The notes beneath the pieces were generated by a model. The model saw only the letters and a list, made by a program, of their open reading frames with translations. It was not told the DNA's origin and did not search any database. A DNA stretch of 64,000 nucleotides, from NCBI RefSeq assembly GCF_017939625.1, contig NZ_JAGKTC010000001.1, positions 186,413 to 250,412 on the forward strand, given 5' to 3'. Position numbers and translations under genes: made by a program. Position 1 is the first letter of the stretch. The number at the start of each line of letters is the position of its first letter. This document shows positions 45,912 through 58,328 of the stretch, in pieces. The DNA comes from Pseudoxanthomonas helianthi. GTDB taxonomy: Bacteria > Pseudomonadota > Gammaproteobacteria > Xanthomonadales > Xanthomonadaceae.

Positions 45912-46982
45912 TTATTTCATCCGGTACACGGGCGGGTCGCCTTCGCCGCCCACGAACGGCGCGTCGTCGCCGACCATGCGCTTGAAGCCGGGCAGTCCGC
46001 TGACCAGGTCGAGGTTCACTTCGTAAGTGTCGCCGTGCGCGGCGACGGGGGTGATCTTGCGCACCACCGCCATGCGCTGCAGCGCGGCGCTTAGGCGGAT
46101 GTAGTCGTCGGCGCTGTCCAGGCCGGTGAATACCACCCGATAGCTGCCCGCAGGCCCGGCGCTGCCGCGTTTGGCGTAGCGCTTGATCAGGGCGTCGGCG
46201 GCGCCGTCCGCGCCGGCGGCCATGGCCCGGCGTGCATCCGGATCGCTGGACGACCACTTCGACAGCACCTTGCCGCCATCGACGAACACCCAGTCGGCCT
46301 TCCAACCGCTGCCGGCGCGGTACAGCTTGCCGACCAGTTGCATCGGCGGGCTGTAGCGCGAGGAGGCCCGCGCGACCGCGGCCACGTCCTGGCGCCAGAT
46401 CGCGCCGACCACGGCCTGTTCAGCGGCGTTGCCGGCCGGCAGGCCGAGCGCATAGCCGCGCGTCTTGGCCTGGTTCAAGGCCGAGCGGGCCGCATTGGCC
46501 TGCCCCAGTCCAACCAGGCGCGGGCCGCTGCCGTCGTCGATCGCCAGCCACAGGACCGGCTTGGGCCGCGGTTCCGGCCAGATGCCCAGGCCCAGCACGC
46601 CGGCCAGTTCGTTGACCGCATCCGGCTTGAACCGCGCCACCAGCACGGTGCCGAAGGTCGGCGCACCGCTCGGCGACACGCCCTGGTCCTGGCGGAAGTC
46701 GTAGCTGTCCACGTAGTCCTTGGCGTTGCGCAATTCCGCGCCCACCCCGGGCCTGGCGGTCACGTTGCGGTCGCCGGTGAGCTTGGCCAGCACCTTGCCC
46801 AGCGCGCGGGCCAGGCCGCTGTTGCGGTCGGATTCGCCCTGGCCGTTGACCGGCACTTCGGTCTGGTAGATGCCTTGCGCACCGGCGACGTCGCCTTCGG
46901 TGCGCAGGCCGGTTTGCGCCGAGGCCGTGGCCGCGGACAGTGCGATGAGGGTGGCGATGGCAGCAGCGAAGATCCGGCGCAT
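45912..46982 (-). CDS. exported DUF2066 domain protein
   Basis: A 356-residue protein with signal peptide MRRIFAAAIATLIALSAATA (cut after SAQ or ASA). DUF2066 covers residues ~30-250, including YQTEVPVNGQGESDRNSGLA and LAKLTGDRNVTARPG. The C-terminus (residues ~265-356) has a separate domain with YRVVFTGLDSADDYIRLSAA. Function unknown, but it sits 16 bases before the AI-2E gene and opposite purM, as in Pseudomonas. ATG at 46982 is chosen to place the signal at the N-terminus. Confidence 0.85.
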   Translation of the reverse strand: MRRIFAAAIATLIALSAATASAQTGLRTEGDVAGAQGIYQTEVPVNGQGESDRNSGLARALGKVLAKLTGDRNVTARPGVGAELRNAKDYVDSYDFRQDQGVSPSGAPTFGTVLVARFKPDAVNELAGVLGLGIWPEPRPKPVLWLAIDDGSGPRLVGLGQANAARSALNQAKTRGYALGLPAGNAAEQAVVGAIWRQDVAAVARASSRYSPPMQLVGKLYRAGSGWKADWVFVDGGKVLSKWSSSDPDARRAMAAGADGAADALIKRYAKRGSAGPAGSYRVVFTGLDSADDYIRLSAALQRMAVVRKITPVAAHGDTYEVNLDLVSGLPGFKRMVGDDAPFVGGEGDPPVYRMK

Positions 46983-47231
46983 CCAGCTTCCTTTTGAGCC
47001 CCGGTTTGGCGCCGGGACGACGGGGAATTGTTGCCCGAATGGCCCCGGAGCGCCAATCCGGGCCATTCAGGTGCGAAGACGTGCCCTGCAGGCGAGGAGG
47101 TTCGGCCAATGAGAAACCCTCGGCTACTCGCCTGCCCGGCTTGCCGCAGCACGCTCCAATTCGCCAAATCCGCAAAATTCGTCGCCGCGCCTTAAAATTG
47201 CTCGAATCCCTCCGCCGCTCCGGCCCGCCCC

Positions 47232-48266
47232 GTGACCCAACCCACCGCCCTCACCTACCGTGACGCGGGCGTCGACATCGACGCCGGCAACGAAGTCGTC
47301 GAACGCATCAAACCGCTGGTCCGGCGCACGATGCGCCCCGAAGTGCTGGGCGGCGTCGGCCTGTTCGGCGGCCTGTTCGACGTGTCGAACAAGTACAAGG
47401 AACCCGTGCTGGTTTCCGGCACCGATGGCGTCGGCACCAAGCTGATCCTGGCCAAGCAGCTGAACCGCCACGACGGCATCGGCATCGACCTGGTCGCGAT
47501 GTGCGTCAACGACGTGCTGGTGCAGGGCGCCGAGCCGCTGTTCTTCCTCGACTACTTCGCCACCGGCAAGCTCGACGTCGAGACGACCGTGAACGTGGTC
47601 GCCGGCATCGCCAAGGGCTGCGAGATCGCCGGCTGCGCGCTGATCGGCGGCGAGACCGCCGAGATGCCCGACATGTACCCGCCGGGCGAATACGACCTGG
47701 CCGGCTTCACCGTCGGCGCGGTGGAGAAATCGAAACTGGTCGATTCCAGCAAGGTGCGCGAAGGCGACGTGCTGGTCGGCATCGCTTCCAGCGGCCCGCA
47801 TTCCAACGGTTATTCGCTGATCCGCAAGATCCTGCAGCGCGCGGGCAACCCGCTGGACCTCGACCTCGGCGGCGTGAAGCTGGCCGACGCGCTGATGGAG
47901 CCCACGCGCATCTACGTGAAGCCGGTGCTGGAACTGCTGGCGAAGCACGACATCCACGCGATGGCCCACGTCACCGGCGGCGCGCTGGTCGAGAAGATCA
48001 TTCGCGTCGTGCCCAAGGAATTCGGACTGGAGATCGACACCTCCTCGTGGCCGCTGCCGGCGGTGTTCGACTGGCTGCAGCGCGAAGGCAACGTGCCGCG
48101 CGAGGAAATGTGGCGCACCTTCAACTGCGGCGTCGGTTTCGTGCTGATGCTGGCGCCGGGCGACGTCGCGGCGGTGGAAGCCGACCTGGATCGCCTGCAA
48201 CTGGCGCATTGGCGCATCGGCCAGGTGGTGAAGGCTTCCGGCGACGAGCGACTGAAGATCGGCTGA
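47232..48266 (+). CDS. purM: phosphoribosylformylglycinamidine cyclo-ligase
   Basis: PurM closes the imidazole ring of aminoimidazole ribonucleotide with ATP. The 344-residue protein has [17 protein letters not shown] at the N-terminus, [34 protein letters not shown] (metal/ATP site) and [16 protein letters not shown]. The GTG start follows a divergent promoter with DUF2066. The usual partner purN lies one gene downstream. Confidence 0.97.
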   Translation: MTQPTALTYRDAGVDIDAGNEVVERIKPLVRRTMRPEVLGGVGLFGGLFDVSNKYKEPVLVSGTDGVGTKLILAKQLNRHDGIGIDLVAMCVNDVLVQGAEPLFFLDYFATGKLDVETTVNVVAGIAKGCEIAGCALIGGETAEMPDMYPPGEYDLAGFTVGAVEKSKLVDSSKVREGDVLVGIASSGPHSNGYSLIRKILQRAGNPLDLDLGGVKLADALMEPTRIYVKPVLELLAKHDIHAMAHVTGGALVEKIIRVVPKEFGLEIDTSSWPLPAVFDWLQREGNVPREEMWRTFNCGVGFVLMLAPGDVAAVEADLDRLQLAHWRIGQVVKASGDERLKIG

Positions 48267-48272
48267 GCCGGC

Positions 48273-48893
48273 ATGACGCGCGCAAAAAGGGTCGCCTTCG
48301 GGTTGACGCTGGCCGTCTTCGCAGCCAGCTGGATCGCACCCCGCTGGCCGCTCGAACAGGCGATGCACAGCAGCCTGACCGTGGTCGGCCTGCTGTGGCT
48401 GTGGCGGCACGAGCGGCGGTGGCCGCTGCGCCCGGTCCACTTCGTGCTCGTCTGCGCCTTCATCGTCGCGCACTGCGTCGGTGCGCGCTGGCTCTATTCC
48501 CAGGTCCCTTACGACGCGTGGCTGCAGGCCGCCTTCGGCTGGTCGCCGACCGCCACTTTCGGCTGGCAACGCAACCACTACGACCGGCTCATCCACCTGA
48601 TGTACGGAATCTGCCTGACCCCGGCCGCATGGCACTGGCTGCGCCAACGCTGGCCCCGGCTCGCGCCGGGCCATGCGTTCGCGATCGCGACGATGCTGAT
48701 CATGTGCACCAGCCTGGTTTACGAATGGCTGGAATGGGGCATCGCGCTGGCCATGTCGCCGGAAGCCGCCGAGTCCTACAACGGCCAGCAGGGCGATCCC
48801 TGGGATGCGCATGCCGACATGCTGCTGGCGACCTTGGGCGCGCTGCTGGTGTGGCCGTTTGCACGTGCCGAGCGCAAGGAAGCATCCGCGTGA
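48273..48893 (+). CDS. DUF2238 (YjdF-like) inner-membrane protein
   Basis: A 206-residue protein with about five transmembrane helices (near 8-25, 33-48, 56-75, 105-125, 138-160) and the family block FGWQRNHYDRLIHLMYGICL, plus EWLEWGIAL and GDPWDAHADMLLATLGA. Function unknown. It is inserted between purM and purN and coupled to purN by a GTGA overlap. Confidence 0.85.
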   Translation: MTRAKRVAFGLTLAVFAASWIAPRWPLEQAMHSSLTVVGLLWLWRHERRWPLRPVHFVLVCAFIVAHCVGARWLYSQVPYDAWLQAAFGWSPTATFGWQRNHYDRLIHLMYGICLTPAAWHWLRQRWPRLAPGHAFAIATMLIMCTSLVYEWLEWGIALAMSPEAAESYNGQQGDPWDAHADMLLATLGALLVWPFARAERKEASA

Positions 48894-49546
48894 CCGCGCG
48901 CCTGGCCATCCTCGCCTCCGGCCGCGGCAGCAACCTGCAAGCGATCCTCGACGCGATCGCCGCGGGCGCGCTCGACGCACGGGTCGTCGGCGTGTTCTCC
49001 GACAAGCCGGGGGCGGCGGCCCTGCAGCGGGTCGATGCCGCGTTGCGCTGGAGTGCGGACGCGAAGACATTCGCGTCGCGCGAAGCGTTCGATGCCGAAC
49101 TGGCCGAGGCCGTCGCCGCTTCCAAACCCGACTGGGTGGTCTGCGCCGGCTACATGCGCATCCTCGGCGACGGCTTCATCGCCCGCTTTGCCGGCCGCCT
49201 GCTCAACATCCATCCCTCGCTGCTGCCGAAGTACAAGGGCCTGCGCACCCATGCCCGCGCCCTGGAAGCCGGCGACGCCGAACATGGCGCCAGCGTGCAC
49301 TTCGTCGTGCCGGAACTGGATGCCGGCACGGTGGTCGCCCAGGTTCCCATCCCGGTGCTGCCGGGCGACACGCCGGAAACCCTCGCCAGCCGCCTGTTGT
49401 CGCGCGAGCATGCCTTGCTAATCGCCGTTCTCCGGCTCGCCGCGGCTGGCCGCATAACTGAACAGGAGGGCACCGTATGGCTCGACGGTCACCCCCTATT
49501 AAATCCCCTGCAGCTAGATTGCACCGGCACGTTGGCGGCCCGCTGA
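48890..49546 (+). CDS. purN: phosphoribosylglycinamide formyltransferase
   Basis: PurN transfers a formyl group from 10-formyltetrahydrofolate to GAR. The 218-residue protein has LAILASGRGSNLQAILDAI (phosphate loop), CAGYMRILGDGFI, the catalytic Asn-x-His-Pro in NIHPSLLPKYKGL, and the Asp in ELDAGTVVAQ. GTG at 48890 overlaps the DUF2238 stop. Confidence 0.95.
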   Translation: MTARLAILASGRGSNLQAILDAIAAGALDARVVGVFSDKPGAAALQRVDAALRWSADAKTFASREAFDAELAEAVAASKPDWVVCAGYMRILGDGFIARFAGRLLNIHPSLLPKYKGLRTHARALEAGDAEHGASVHFVVPELDAGTVVAQVPIPVLPGDTPETLASRLLSREHALLIAVLRLAAAGRITEQEGTVWLDGHPLLNPLQLDCTGTLAAR

Positions 49547-49581
49547 TCGCCGCACACCCCCCAACTCCCCGAATTCCCCCA

Positions 49582-50367
49582 ATGACCCGTTTTGCCACTT
49601 CCCGAACGACGTTGGCCTTGGCCGCGCTGGCCTTGCTGGCCGGCACCGCCTTCGCCGCAACCGACGACACCACGCCGCCGGTCGCTACGACCGTGGCCGC
49701 ACCCGTGGCCCTTTCGCCCTTCGTCGCCAGCTACCAGGCCTACAACGCAGGCGACCTGGCCGGCACCGCGGTAATGCGCCTGGTCAAGCGCGGCGGCGAC
49801 CTGTGGCGCGTGGACATGGACGTGAAAGCCGATGCCGGCCTGGCCGGCCTGGCCGGCATTTCCCTGCAGCAGAGCACCGCTTTCCGCAGCAGCGATGGGC
49901 TGAGTTTTGTCCCGCTGGGGCAGAGCACGATGAAGAGCGCGGTGTTCTCGAAGAAGCTGTCCACCGGCGTGTACGACTGGAAAAACCATGTCGCGCGCTG
50001 GAGCGGCGACGTCAAGGATTCGCGCAAGGCACCGGTGTCGTTGCAGGATGGCGACCTCAGCACGCTGCTGTTGAACCTTGCGGTGATCCGCGACGCACAG
50101 CCGGGCAAAAGCCTGAACTACCGTTTGGTCGACGACGGCCGTGCCCGCGAACAGGCTTTCGCGGTTTCCGCGCAAACCGAGATCGTCGCCGTTGGCGAGC
50201 TGAGCTACGACGCCCTGCGGATCAACCGCGTCAACGGCGGCAACAGCGAAACCGTGCTGTGGGTGGCCGCCGGCGTACCGACGCCGGTGCGCATCCTGCA
50301 ACGCGAAGACGGCCAGGACAAACTCGACCTGCGCCTCGTGCAATACCAGGGAGCCACGTCGCAATGA
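49582..50367 (+). CDS. secreted DUF3108 domain protein, copy 1
   Basis: A 261-residue exported protein with signal peptide (TTLALAALALLAGTAFA). The DUF3108 body begins LSPFVASYQAYNAGDLAG near residue 43 and ends with PVRILQREDGQDKLDLRLV. No catalytic motif is visible. It lies after purN, as in other gammaproteobacteria, and is coupled to a second DUF3108 gene by a four-base overlap. Confidence 0.85.
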   Translation: MTRFATSRTTLALAALALLAGTAFAATDDTTPPVATTVAAPVALSPFVASYQAYNAGDLAGTAVMRLVKRGGDLWRVDMDVKADAGLAGLAGISLQQSTAFRSSDGLSFVPLGQSTMKSAVFSKKLSTGVYDWKNHVARWSGDVKDSRKAPVSLQDGDLSTLLLNLAVIRDAQPGKSLNYRLVDDGRAREQAFAVSAQTEIVAVGELSYDALRINRVNGGNSETVLWVAAGVPTPVRILQREDGQDKLDLRLVQYQGATSQ

Positions 50368-51056
50368 ACGCAACGATGAACATCCGTTTCCCGATCCGCT
50401 TCGCCGCCGTCGCCGCACTGGCCGCCGCCAGCTTCCCGGCGCTGGCGCTGCAGCCTTTCAGCGCGCAGTACCAGGCCAGCTACATGGGCATGTCGGCGAG
50501 CGCGCAGATGCAGCTCGCGCCGGCCGGCGGCAATCGCTGGTCCTACAGCCTGAACATCCGTTCCAACGTCGGCGAGTACCTGCGCAGCACCACGTTCGAC
50601 GAAAACGGCGGCCGCCTGCGCCCGCTCGACCACAGCGAAAAGACCAGCGTGCTGATCAAGCGCAAGTCGTCGCAGGCCACCTACGACTGGAACGCGCGCC
50701 AGGCCACGTGGACCGGCGACGTCAAGCCGGACCGCGCCGGCCCGGTACCGCTGCAGCCCGGCGACACCAATGCGCTGCTGGTCGACCTGCAACTGGTGCA
50801 GGACATCAACGCCGGCAAGCCGCTGAACTACCGCTCCGTCGATGGCGGACGCGCCAAGGCGATGAAGTTCGTGGTCAACGGCAAGGAGAAGATCCAGGTC
50901 GCCGGCCAGCAGCGCGATGCGACCAAGGCCACCTACAGCAACGACGACAAGCAGATCGTGGTCTGGGTGGTCAGCGGCATCCCGGTGCCCGCACGCATCC
51001 TGCAGCGCGAGGACGGGCAGGATTCCATCGACCTGCGCCTGAGCTCGTGGAAATGA
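50364..51056 (+). CDS. secreted DUF3108 domain protein, copy 2
   Basis: A 230-residue paralogue of the preceding protein with signal peptide (FAAVAALAAASFPALA). Shared blocks include FSAQYQASYMGMSASAQMQL, VYDWK/TYDWNARQATWTGDVK and PARILQREDGQDSIDLRLS. The pair probably arose by duplication and may act together. A terminator follows. Confidence 0.85.
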   Translation: MNATMNIRFPIRFAAVAALAAASFPALALQPFSAQYQASYMGMSASAQMQLAPAGGNRWSYSLNIRSNVGEYLRSTTFDENGGRLRPLDHSEKTSVLIKRKSSQATYDWNARQATWTGDVKPDRAGPVPLQPGDTNALLVDLQLVQDINAGKPLNYRSVDGGRAKAMKFVVNGKEKIQVAGQQRDATKATYSNDDKQIVVWVVSGIPVPARILQREDGQDSIDLRLSSWK

Positions 51057-51084
51057 CGGCGAAGCGTTTCGCCGGATAGCGAAG

Positions 51085-51107
51085 AGCCCGGCCAGGCCGG
51101 GCTTTTT
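51085..51107 (+). terminator. Rho-independent terminator after the DUF3108 pair
   Basis: The stem AGCCCGGCC / GGCCGGGCT (51085-51093, 51095-51103) is followed by TTTTT. It separates the rightward DUF3108 genes from the leftward EF-hand gene. Confidence 0.85.
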
Positions 51108-51133
51108 CATGGGCGCGACGCAAGGCCGCGGAA

Positions 51134-53145
<2,012 letters not shown>

Positions 53146-53149
<4 letters not shown>

Positions 53150-53370
53150 TCGTCCGGCGTCAGGGTTTTCAACTGCAATGCGTGGATCGCACCGCCCATC
53201 AACTCGCCCAGGGTGGCGTAGACCAGGCGATGGCGGGCCAGCGGCAGCTTGCCGCGGAAGGCTTCGCTGACCACGGTGGCCTCGAAATGCACGCCGTCGG
53301 CGCCCTGGACCTCGGCGCGGGAGCCTGGGAGCCCCTTTTCGATCAGTTCACGGATGGTTTCGGCGTCCAC
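53146..53370 (-). CDS. ibaG: BolA family protein (IbaG-like)
   Basis: A 74-residue class II KH-like fold protein with LIEKGLPGSRAEVQGADGVH and the RHRLVYATLGELMGGAIHAL block that binds the glutaredoxin/Fe-S partner. The position next to murA matches E. coli ibaG (yrbA). It likely participates in Fe-S handling or acid response. Divergent from kdsD, with a 52-base gap. Confidence 0.9.
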
Positions 53371-53422
53371 CGGGCTTTCCGAATAAAATGAACGGTCATT
53401 CTAACCCCGGGCCATCGCCTGC

Positions 53423-54427
53423 ATGTCCTCGTCCCTGCCCCACATCGTTGCAAGCGACGACGCCAATCTGGCGGCCAGCGGGCGGCGGGTGGTCGAAATC
53501 GAGGCCGAAGCGTTGCAGGCGCTGGGCGGACGCATCGACGGCGCCTTCAGCGAGGCCTGCCGGCTGATCCTGGCGTCGAAAGGCCGCGTGGTCGCCACCG
53601 GCATGGGCAAGTCCGGGCACATCGCGCGCAAGATCGCGGCGACGCTCGCCTCGACCGGCACGCCGGCGTTCTTCGTGCATCCAGGCGAAGCCGGGCATGG
53701 CGACCTGGGCATGATCACCGATGCCGACGTGGTGCTGGCGCTGTCGTATTCGGGCGAATCCGACGAGGTGCTGGCCCTGCTGCCAGCGCTGAAGCGGCAG
53801 GGCAACCTGGTCGTGGCGATGACCGGACGACCGGAGTCCTCGCTGGCCCGCGAAGCCGACGTACACCTCGACGTCAGCGTGCCCGCGGAAGCCTGCCCAT
53901 TGGACCTGGCCCCGACCAGCAGCACTACCGCCAGCCTGGCGATGGGCGATGCGCTCGCCGTGGCCTTGCTGGAGGCGCGCGGCTTCACCGCCGACGACTT
54001 CGCCCGCTCGCATCCGGCCGGCAGCCTCGGCCGCCGCCTGCTGCTGCACATCACCGACGTGATGCACGCCGGCGACGACGTGCCGCGGGTCGGCCTCGAG
54101 GCCACCCTGGGCGAAGCGCTGGTCGAAATGAGCCGCAAGCGCCTGGGCCTGACCGCGATCGTCGATGCCGATGGCCGCCTGCAGGGCATCTTCACCGACG
54201 GCGACCTGCGCCGTGCGCTGGACAATCCGGGACTCGACGTCCGCGCCGCGAAGATCGCCGAAGTGATGACCCGCAACCCCAAGACCATCGCCGCGGACCA
54301 GCTGGCCGTGGAAGCCGCAAGGTTGATGGAAACGCACCAGATCGGCGGCCTGATCGTGGTCGACGGCCAGGGCCGCGCGGTGGGCGCCTTGAACATTCAC
54401 GACTTGTTGCGGGCACGCGTTGTCTAA
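53423..54427 (+). CDS. kdsD: D-arabinose-5-phosphate isomerase KdsD
   Basis: KdsD converts ribulose-5-phosphate to arabinose-5-phosphate, the first step to Kdo. The 334-residue protein has an SIS domain (VATGMGKSGHIARKIAATLA, about 50-70; DLGMITDADVVLALSYSGES) and two CBS domains (about 205-265 and 275-330, ending GALNIHDLLRARVV). Catalytic His/Lys residues of the SIS fold are conserved in FVHPGEAGHGDLG. It is the first of the kds-lpt run and is near rpoN. Confidence 0.96.
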   Translation: MSSSLPHIVASDDANLAASGRRVVEIEAEALQALGGRIDGAFSEACRLILASKGRVVATGMGKSGHIARKIAATLASTGTPAFFVHPGEAGHGDLGMITDADVVLALSYSGESDEVLALLPALKRQGNLVVAMTGRPESSLAREADVHLDVSVPAEACPLDLAPTSSTTASLAMGDALAVALLEARGFTADDFARSHPAGSLGRRLLLHITDVMHAGDDVPRVGLEATLGEALVEMSRKRLGLTAIVDADGRLQGIFTDGDLRRALDNPGLDVRAAKIAEVMTRNPKTIAADQLAVEAARLMETHQIGGLIVVDGQGRAVGALNIHDLLRARVV

Positions 54428-54485
54428 AGGAAGGGGCGGCGTTCCGCCCCGACCGGCCGTCCTCCCACTCCGACCGATCCAGCCG

Positions 54486-55034
54486 ATGCCCCACTCCCAT
54501 CTCTCCGACGTCACCCCCGACCTGCTGGCCCGCGCGGCGAAGATCCGCCTGGCCTGCTTCGACGTGGACGGCACGCTGACCGACGGGCGCATCTTCCTCG
54601 ATGCCAGCGGCGTCGAATCCAAGGCCTTCGACGTGGCCGACGGCCAAGGCATGATCCAGCTGCGCCGCTTCGGCATCCGCATCGCCCTGATCACCGCGCG
54701 CAACAGCCAGGTTGCGCTGAAGCGCGGCGCCGAACTGGGCGCCGACACCTACATCCATGCCAAGGACAAGCTGGCCTGCGTGCGCGAACTGTGCGACAGG
54801 CACGGACTGGCGCTGGACGAGGTGTCCTTCATGGGCGACGACCTGCCCGACATCCCGCCGCTGCGCGCGGTCGGCCTGGGCGTGGCGCCGGCCAACACGC
54901 ATCCGTGGACGCGACCGCATGCGCGCTGGCTGACCCGTGCGCGCGGCGGCGAAGGCGCGGCGCGCGAACTGTGCGACCTGCTGCTCGCGGCCCAAGGCCA
55001 CGTCGATGCCGTGCTGCGGGAGCTGACCGCATGA
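54486..55034 (+). CDS. kdsC: 3-deoxy-D-manno-octulosonate 8-phosphate phosphatase KdsC
   Basis: A 182-residue HAD phosphatase that releases Kdo from Kdo-8-phosphate. The nucleophile Asp and motif are FDVDGTLTDGRIFL (residues ~28-41), followed by ITARNSQ (Ser/Thr) and FMGDDLPDIPPL (motif IV). The ATG at 54486 gives the E. coli-like length; an earlier start 22 codons upstream is less likely as it overlaps kdsD. It overlaps lptC by four bases. Confidence 0.95.
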   Translation: MPHSHLSDVTPDLLARAAKIRLACFDVDGTLTDGRIFLDASGVESKAFDVADGQGMIQLRRFGIRIALITARNSQVALKRGAELGADTYIHAKDKLACVRELCDRHGLALDEVSFMGDDLPDIPPLRAVGLGVAPANTHPWTRPHARWLTRARGGEGAARELCDLLLAAQGHVDAVLRELTA

Positions 55035-55594
55035 ACTGGCGGCTGTGGCTGGGCGTCGCCTTGCTGGTCGCCGCGCTCTTTTCCGGCTGGTCGGCATGGA
55101 AGCACCGCTCCGGCAACGCCGCCGCCGAAACGCCGCGCTTGCGCCCCGACTACGTGATGCGCGACTTCGAGATGATCAGCCTCGACGACCGGGGCCAGGA
55201 AGCGATGACGCTGAAGGCGCCGCTGATGCAACGCAGCCCGACCGACCAGACCTATACGATCACCACGCCGCTGTTCCTGCTGCCGGACCCCAAGGGCCAG
55301 CCATGGGAATTGCGGGCGCAGACCGGCTGGGTCAGCGCCAAGGGCGAGGAATTGCGCCTGCGCGGCGGCGTGGTCGGCAACAGCCCGGCGGGGTCGCAGA
55401 CGCCTACCGAGTTCAAGACCACGCATCTGAACGCTTTCCCCAGCCGGAACCGGATCGCCACCGATGCCGCCGTCACGATCGTCCAGCCCGGTTCTATACT
55501 GAGCGGTACAGGTTTCGAAGCCGATACCAAGACCAAGCAGTACTCCTTCAAGTCCCAGGTCCGCTCCCGCTATGTCCCCCAATCCGCGCGCTAG
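55031..55594 (+). CDS. lptC: LPS export ABC transporter periplasmic protein LptC
   Basis: A 187-residue bitopic protein with one N-terminal transmembrane helix (LWLGVALLVAALFSGWSAW, 5-23) and a beta-jellyroll periplasmic domain (YVMRDFEMISLDDRGQEAMT). It connects the LptBFG extractor to LptA. Its 3' end overlaps lptA by 23 bases, which is a larger overlap than usual and suggests tight coupling. Confidence 0.93.
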   Translation: MNWRLWLGVALLVAALFSGWSAWKHRSGNAAAETPRLRPDYVMRDFEMISLDDRGQEAMTLKAPLMQRSPTDQTYTITTPLFLLPDPKGQPWELRAQTGWVSAKGEELRLRGGVVGNSPAGSQTPTEFKTTHLNAFPSRNRIATDAAVTIVQPGSILSGTGFEADTKTKQYSFKSQVRSRYVPQSAR

Positions 55595-56086
55595 CGCCCT
55601 CCTGTTGTCCTTGTTGCTGCTGGCCCCGGGCCTGGCATGGGCGAAAACGTCCGACCGCAACCAGGACATGACCATCGAATCGGATGGACAGAACGGCGAC
55701 CTCAACGATAACGGCACCAACGTCTGGACCGGCAACGTGCTGCTGAAGCAGGGCACGCTGAGCATCAATGCCAGCCGCGCCGAGCTGCGCCAGCGCAACG
55801 GCGACCCGTCGTACGCCGTGCTCACCGGCAAGCAGGTCAAGCTGCGCCAGCAGCTCGACGACGGCAGCTGGATGGACGCGACCGCCGACCGCATGGAATA
55901 CGACCTGAGCGGCGAAGTCATCACCTTCATCGGCAACTATTGCGTCAAGTCGGACAAGGGCTCGAACTGCGGGCAGAAGATGGTCTACAACACCAAGACC
56001 AGCGGCATCCAGGCGGGCGGCGACGGCAGCCGCGTGCGCACGGTGATCAAGCCCAAGTCCGCGCAACAAACCAAGGCAAAGCCCTG

Positions 56087-56087
<1 letters not shown>
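55572..56087 (+). CDS. lptA: LPS periplasmic transport protein LptA
   Basis: A 171-residue protein with signal peptide ([20 protein letters not shown], cut after AWA) and an OstA-like beta-jellyroll fold: [38 protein letters not shown] and [16 protein letters not shown]. It forms the LptA bridge from LptC to LptD. A disulphide could join Cys127 and Cys136 ([12 protein letters not shown]). It overlaps lptB by one base. Confidence 0.94.
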
Positions 56088-56806
<719 letters not shown>

Positions 56807-56857
56807 CGCGGCGGCACGGCCGCCGGCCGTGCCTCGCCACGTTCACGATATTGCGGA

Positions 56858-58294
56858 ATGAAGCCACGCCTGCAGACATCGCTGGGACAACAACTGGTCA
56901 TGACGCCGCAGCTGCGTCAGGCCATCCATCTGTTGCAGCTGTCGGCCGCCGAACTGGACCTGGAAATCGCCCAGGCCGTCGAATCCAACCCGTTGCTCGA
57001 CTGGGCCGACGACGCGCCCGCCGACACCGGCGACAACGCCTCCTCCGAAAGCGAAGCCCCCGCGAACGAGCGCGACGAGGACAACGAGCGCGATTACGAA
57101 GACGACCGGGTTCCCGAGGACGGTCCATGGGACGCGACCACCCCGGGACGCGCCGACGGCAACGACGACGAGCATGGCAGCGCCGCGGATCGCATCGTCG
57201 AAGCCACCACCCTGCACGGCCACTTGCAATGGCAGCTGTACCTATCGCACCTGTCGCCGCGCGACCGCGAGATCGGCGCGGCGCTGATCGACGCGCTGGA
57301 AGACGACGGCTACCTGCGCACGCCGTTGCGCGAAATCGCCGAAACCCTGCTCCCGGCCATCGTCGCGGAGGACGACGAAATCCTCGCCGTGCTGCACCAG
57401 GTGCAACGCTTCGACCCGCTCGGCGTCGCCGCCCGTACCTTGGGCGAATGCCTGCGCCTGCAGTTGTCGCTGCTGGACCCGGCCACGCCGCACCGCGCGC
57501 TGGCGCTGCAATTGGCCGACGACGCCGTGCTGGAACGCCTGCCGAGAAGCGGCGTCACCGGCCTCGCCGCGGAATTGAAGCGTCCGCCCGATGAGGTCGA
57601 ACAAGCGGTGCAGTTGCTGCGCTCGCTCGACCCCAAACCCGGCGCGCGCATCGGCGAGCTGAGCCACGACACCTACGTGGTGCCCGATTGCGTGGTCTGG
57701 CGCCAGCGCGGCGTCTGGCAAGCGGCCCTGTCCGGCCATGCCGCGCCGCGGGTGACCATCCACAAGGGCTACGAGCAGATGATCCGCCAGTGCGGCGACG
57801 CCGACGCCAGCTACCTGCGCAGCCACCTGCAGGAAGCGCGCTGGCTGTTGAAGAACCTGGAGGCGCGCGGCGAGACCCTGCTGAAGGTGGTGCGCTGCCT
57901 GTTGCGCCAGCAGGCTGGCTTCCTGGAGTTCGGCGAACAGGCCCTGCGCCCGCTGACCCTGCGCGAAGTCGCCGAGCAGATCGGCCTGCACGAATCCACG
58001 GTTTCGCGCGCAGTGGCGCGCAAGTACGTGCGCACGCCGCGTGGAACCCTGCCGTTGCGCGCGTTCTTCGCCTCGGGCGTTGGCACCGAGGGCGGCGGCG
58101 AGGCGTCCAGTACCGCTATCCAGTCGATGATCCGCAAGCTGATCGAAGCGGAAAACCCGCGCAAACCGCTGTCCGACGCCAAGCTGGCCGACATGCTGAA
58201 GGATTCCGGCATCCCGGTGGCGCGGCGCACCGTGGCGAAGTATCGTGAGGCCATGGACATCCTTTCCTCGCACGAAAGGGTGCGCATGGGGTGA
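56858..58294 (+). CDS. rpoN: RNA polymerase sigma-54 factor RpoN
   Basis: A 478-residue sigma-54. Region I is Gln/Leu-rich (MKPRLQTSLGQQLVMTPQLR), region II is acidic (about 45-115: many Asp/Glu), and region III contains the helix-turn-helix LREVAEQIGLHESTVSRAVA and the RpoN box ARRTVAKYRE near the C-terminus that contacts the -24 element. Bacterial enhancer-binding proteins are not in the window. Confidence 0.97.
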   Translation: MKPRLQTSLGQQLVMTPQLRQAIHLLQLSAAELDLEIAQAVESNPLLDWADDAPADTGDNASSESEAPANERDEDNERDYEDDRVPEDGPWDATTPGRADGNDDEHGSAADRIVEATTLHGHLQWQLYLSHLSPRDREIGAALIDALEDDGYLRTPLREIAETLLPAIVAEDDEILAVLHQVQRFDPLGVAARTLGECLRLQLSLLDPATPHRALALQLADDAVLERLPRSGVTGLAAELKRPPDEVEQAVQLLRSLDPKPGARIGELSHDTYVVPDCVVWRQRGVWQAALSGHAAPRVTIHKGYEQMIRQCGDADASYLRSHLQEARWLLKNLEARGETLLKVVRCLLRQQAGFLEFGEQALRPLTLREVAEQIGLHESTVSRAVARKYVRTPRGTLPLRAFFASGVGTEGGGEASSTAIQSMIRKLIEAENPRKPLSDAKLADMLKDSGIPVARRTVAKYREAMDILSSHERVRMG

Positions 58295-58328
58295 GGCCGG
58301 AACGGCCTCAAGCGGCAAGGGAGATGCA

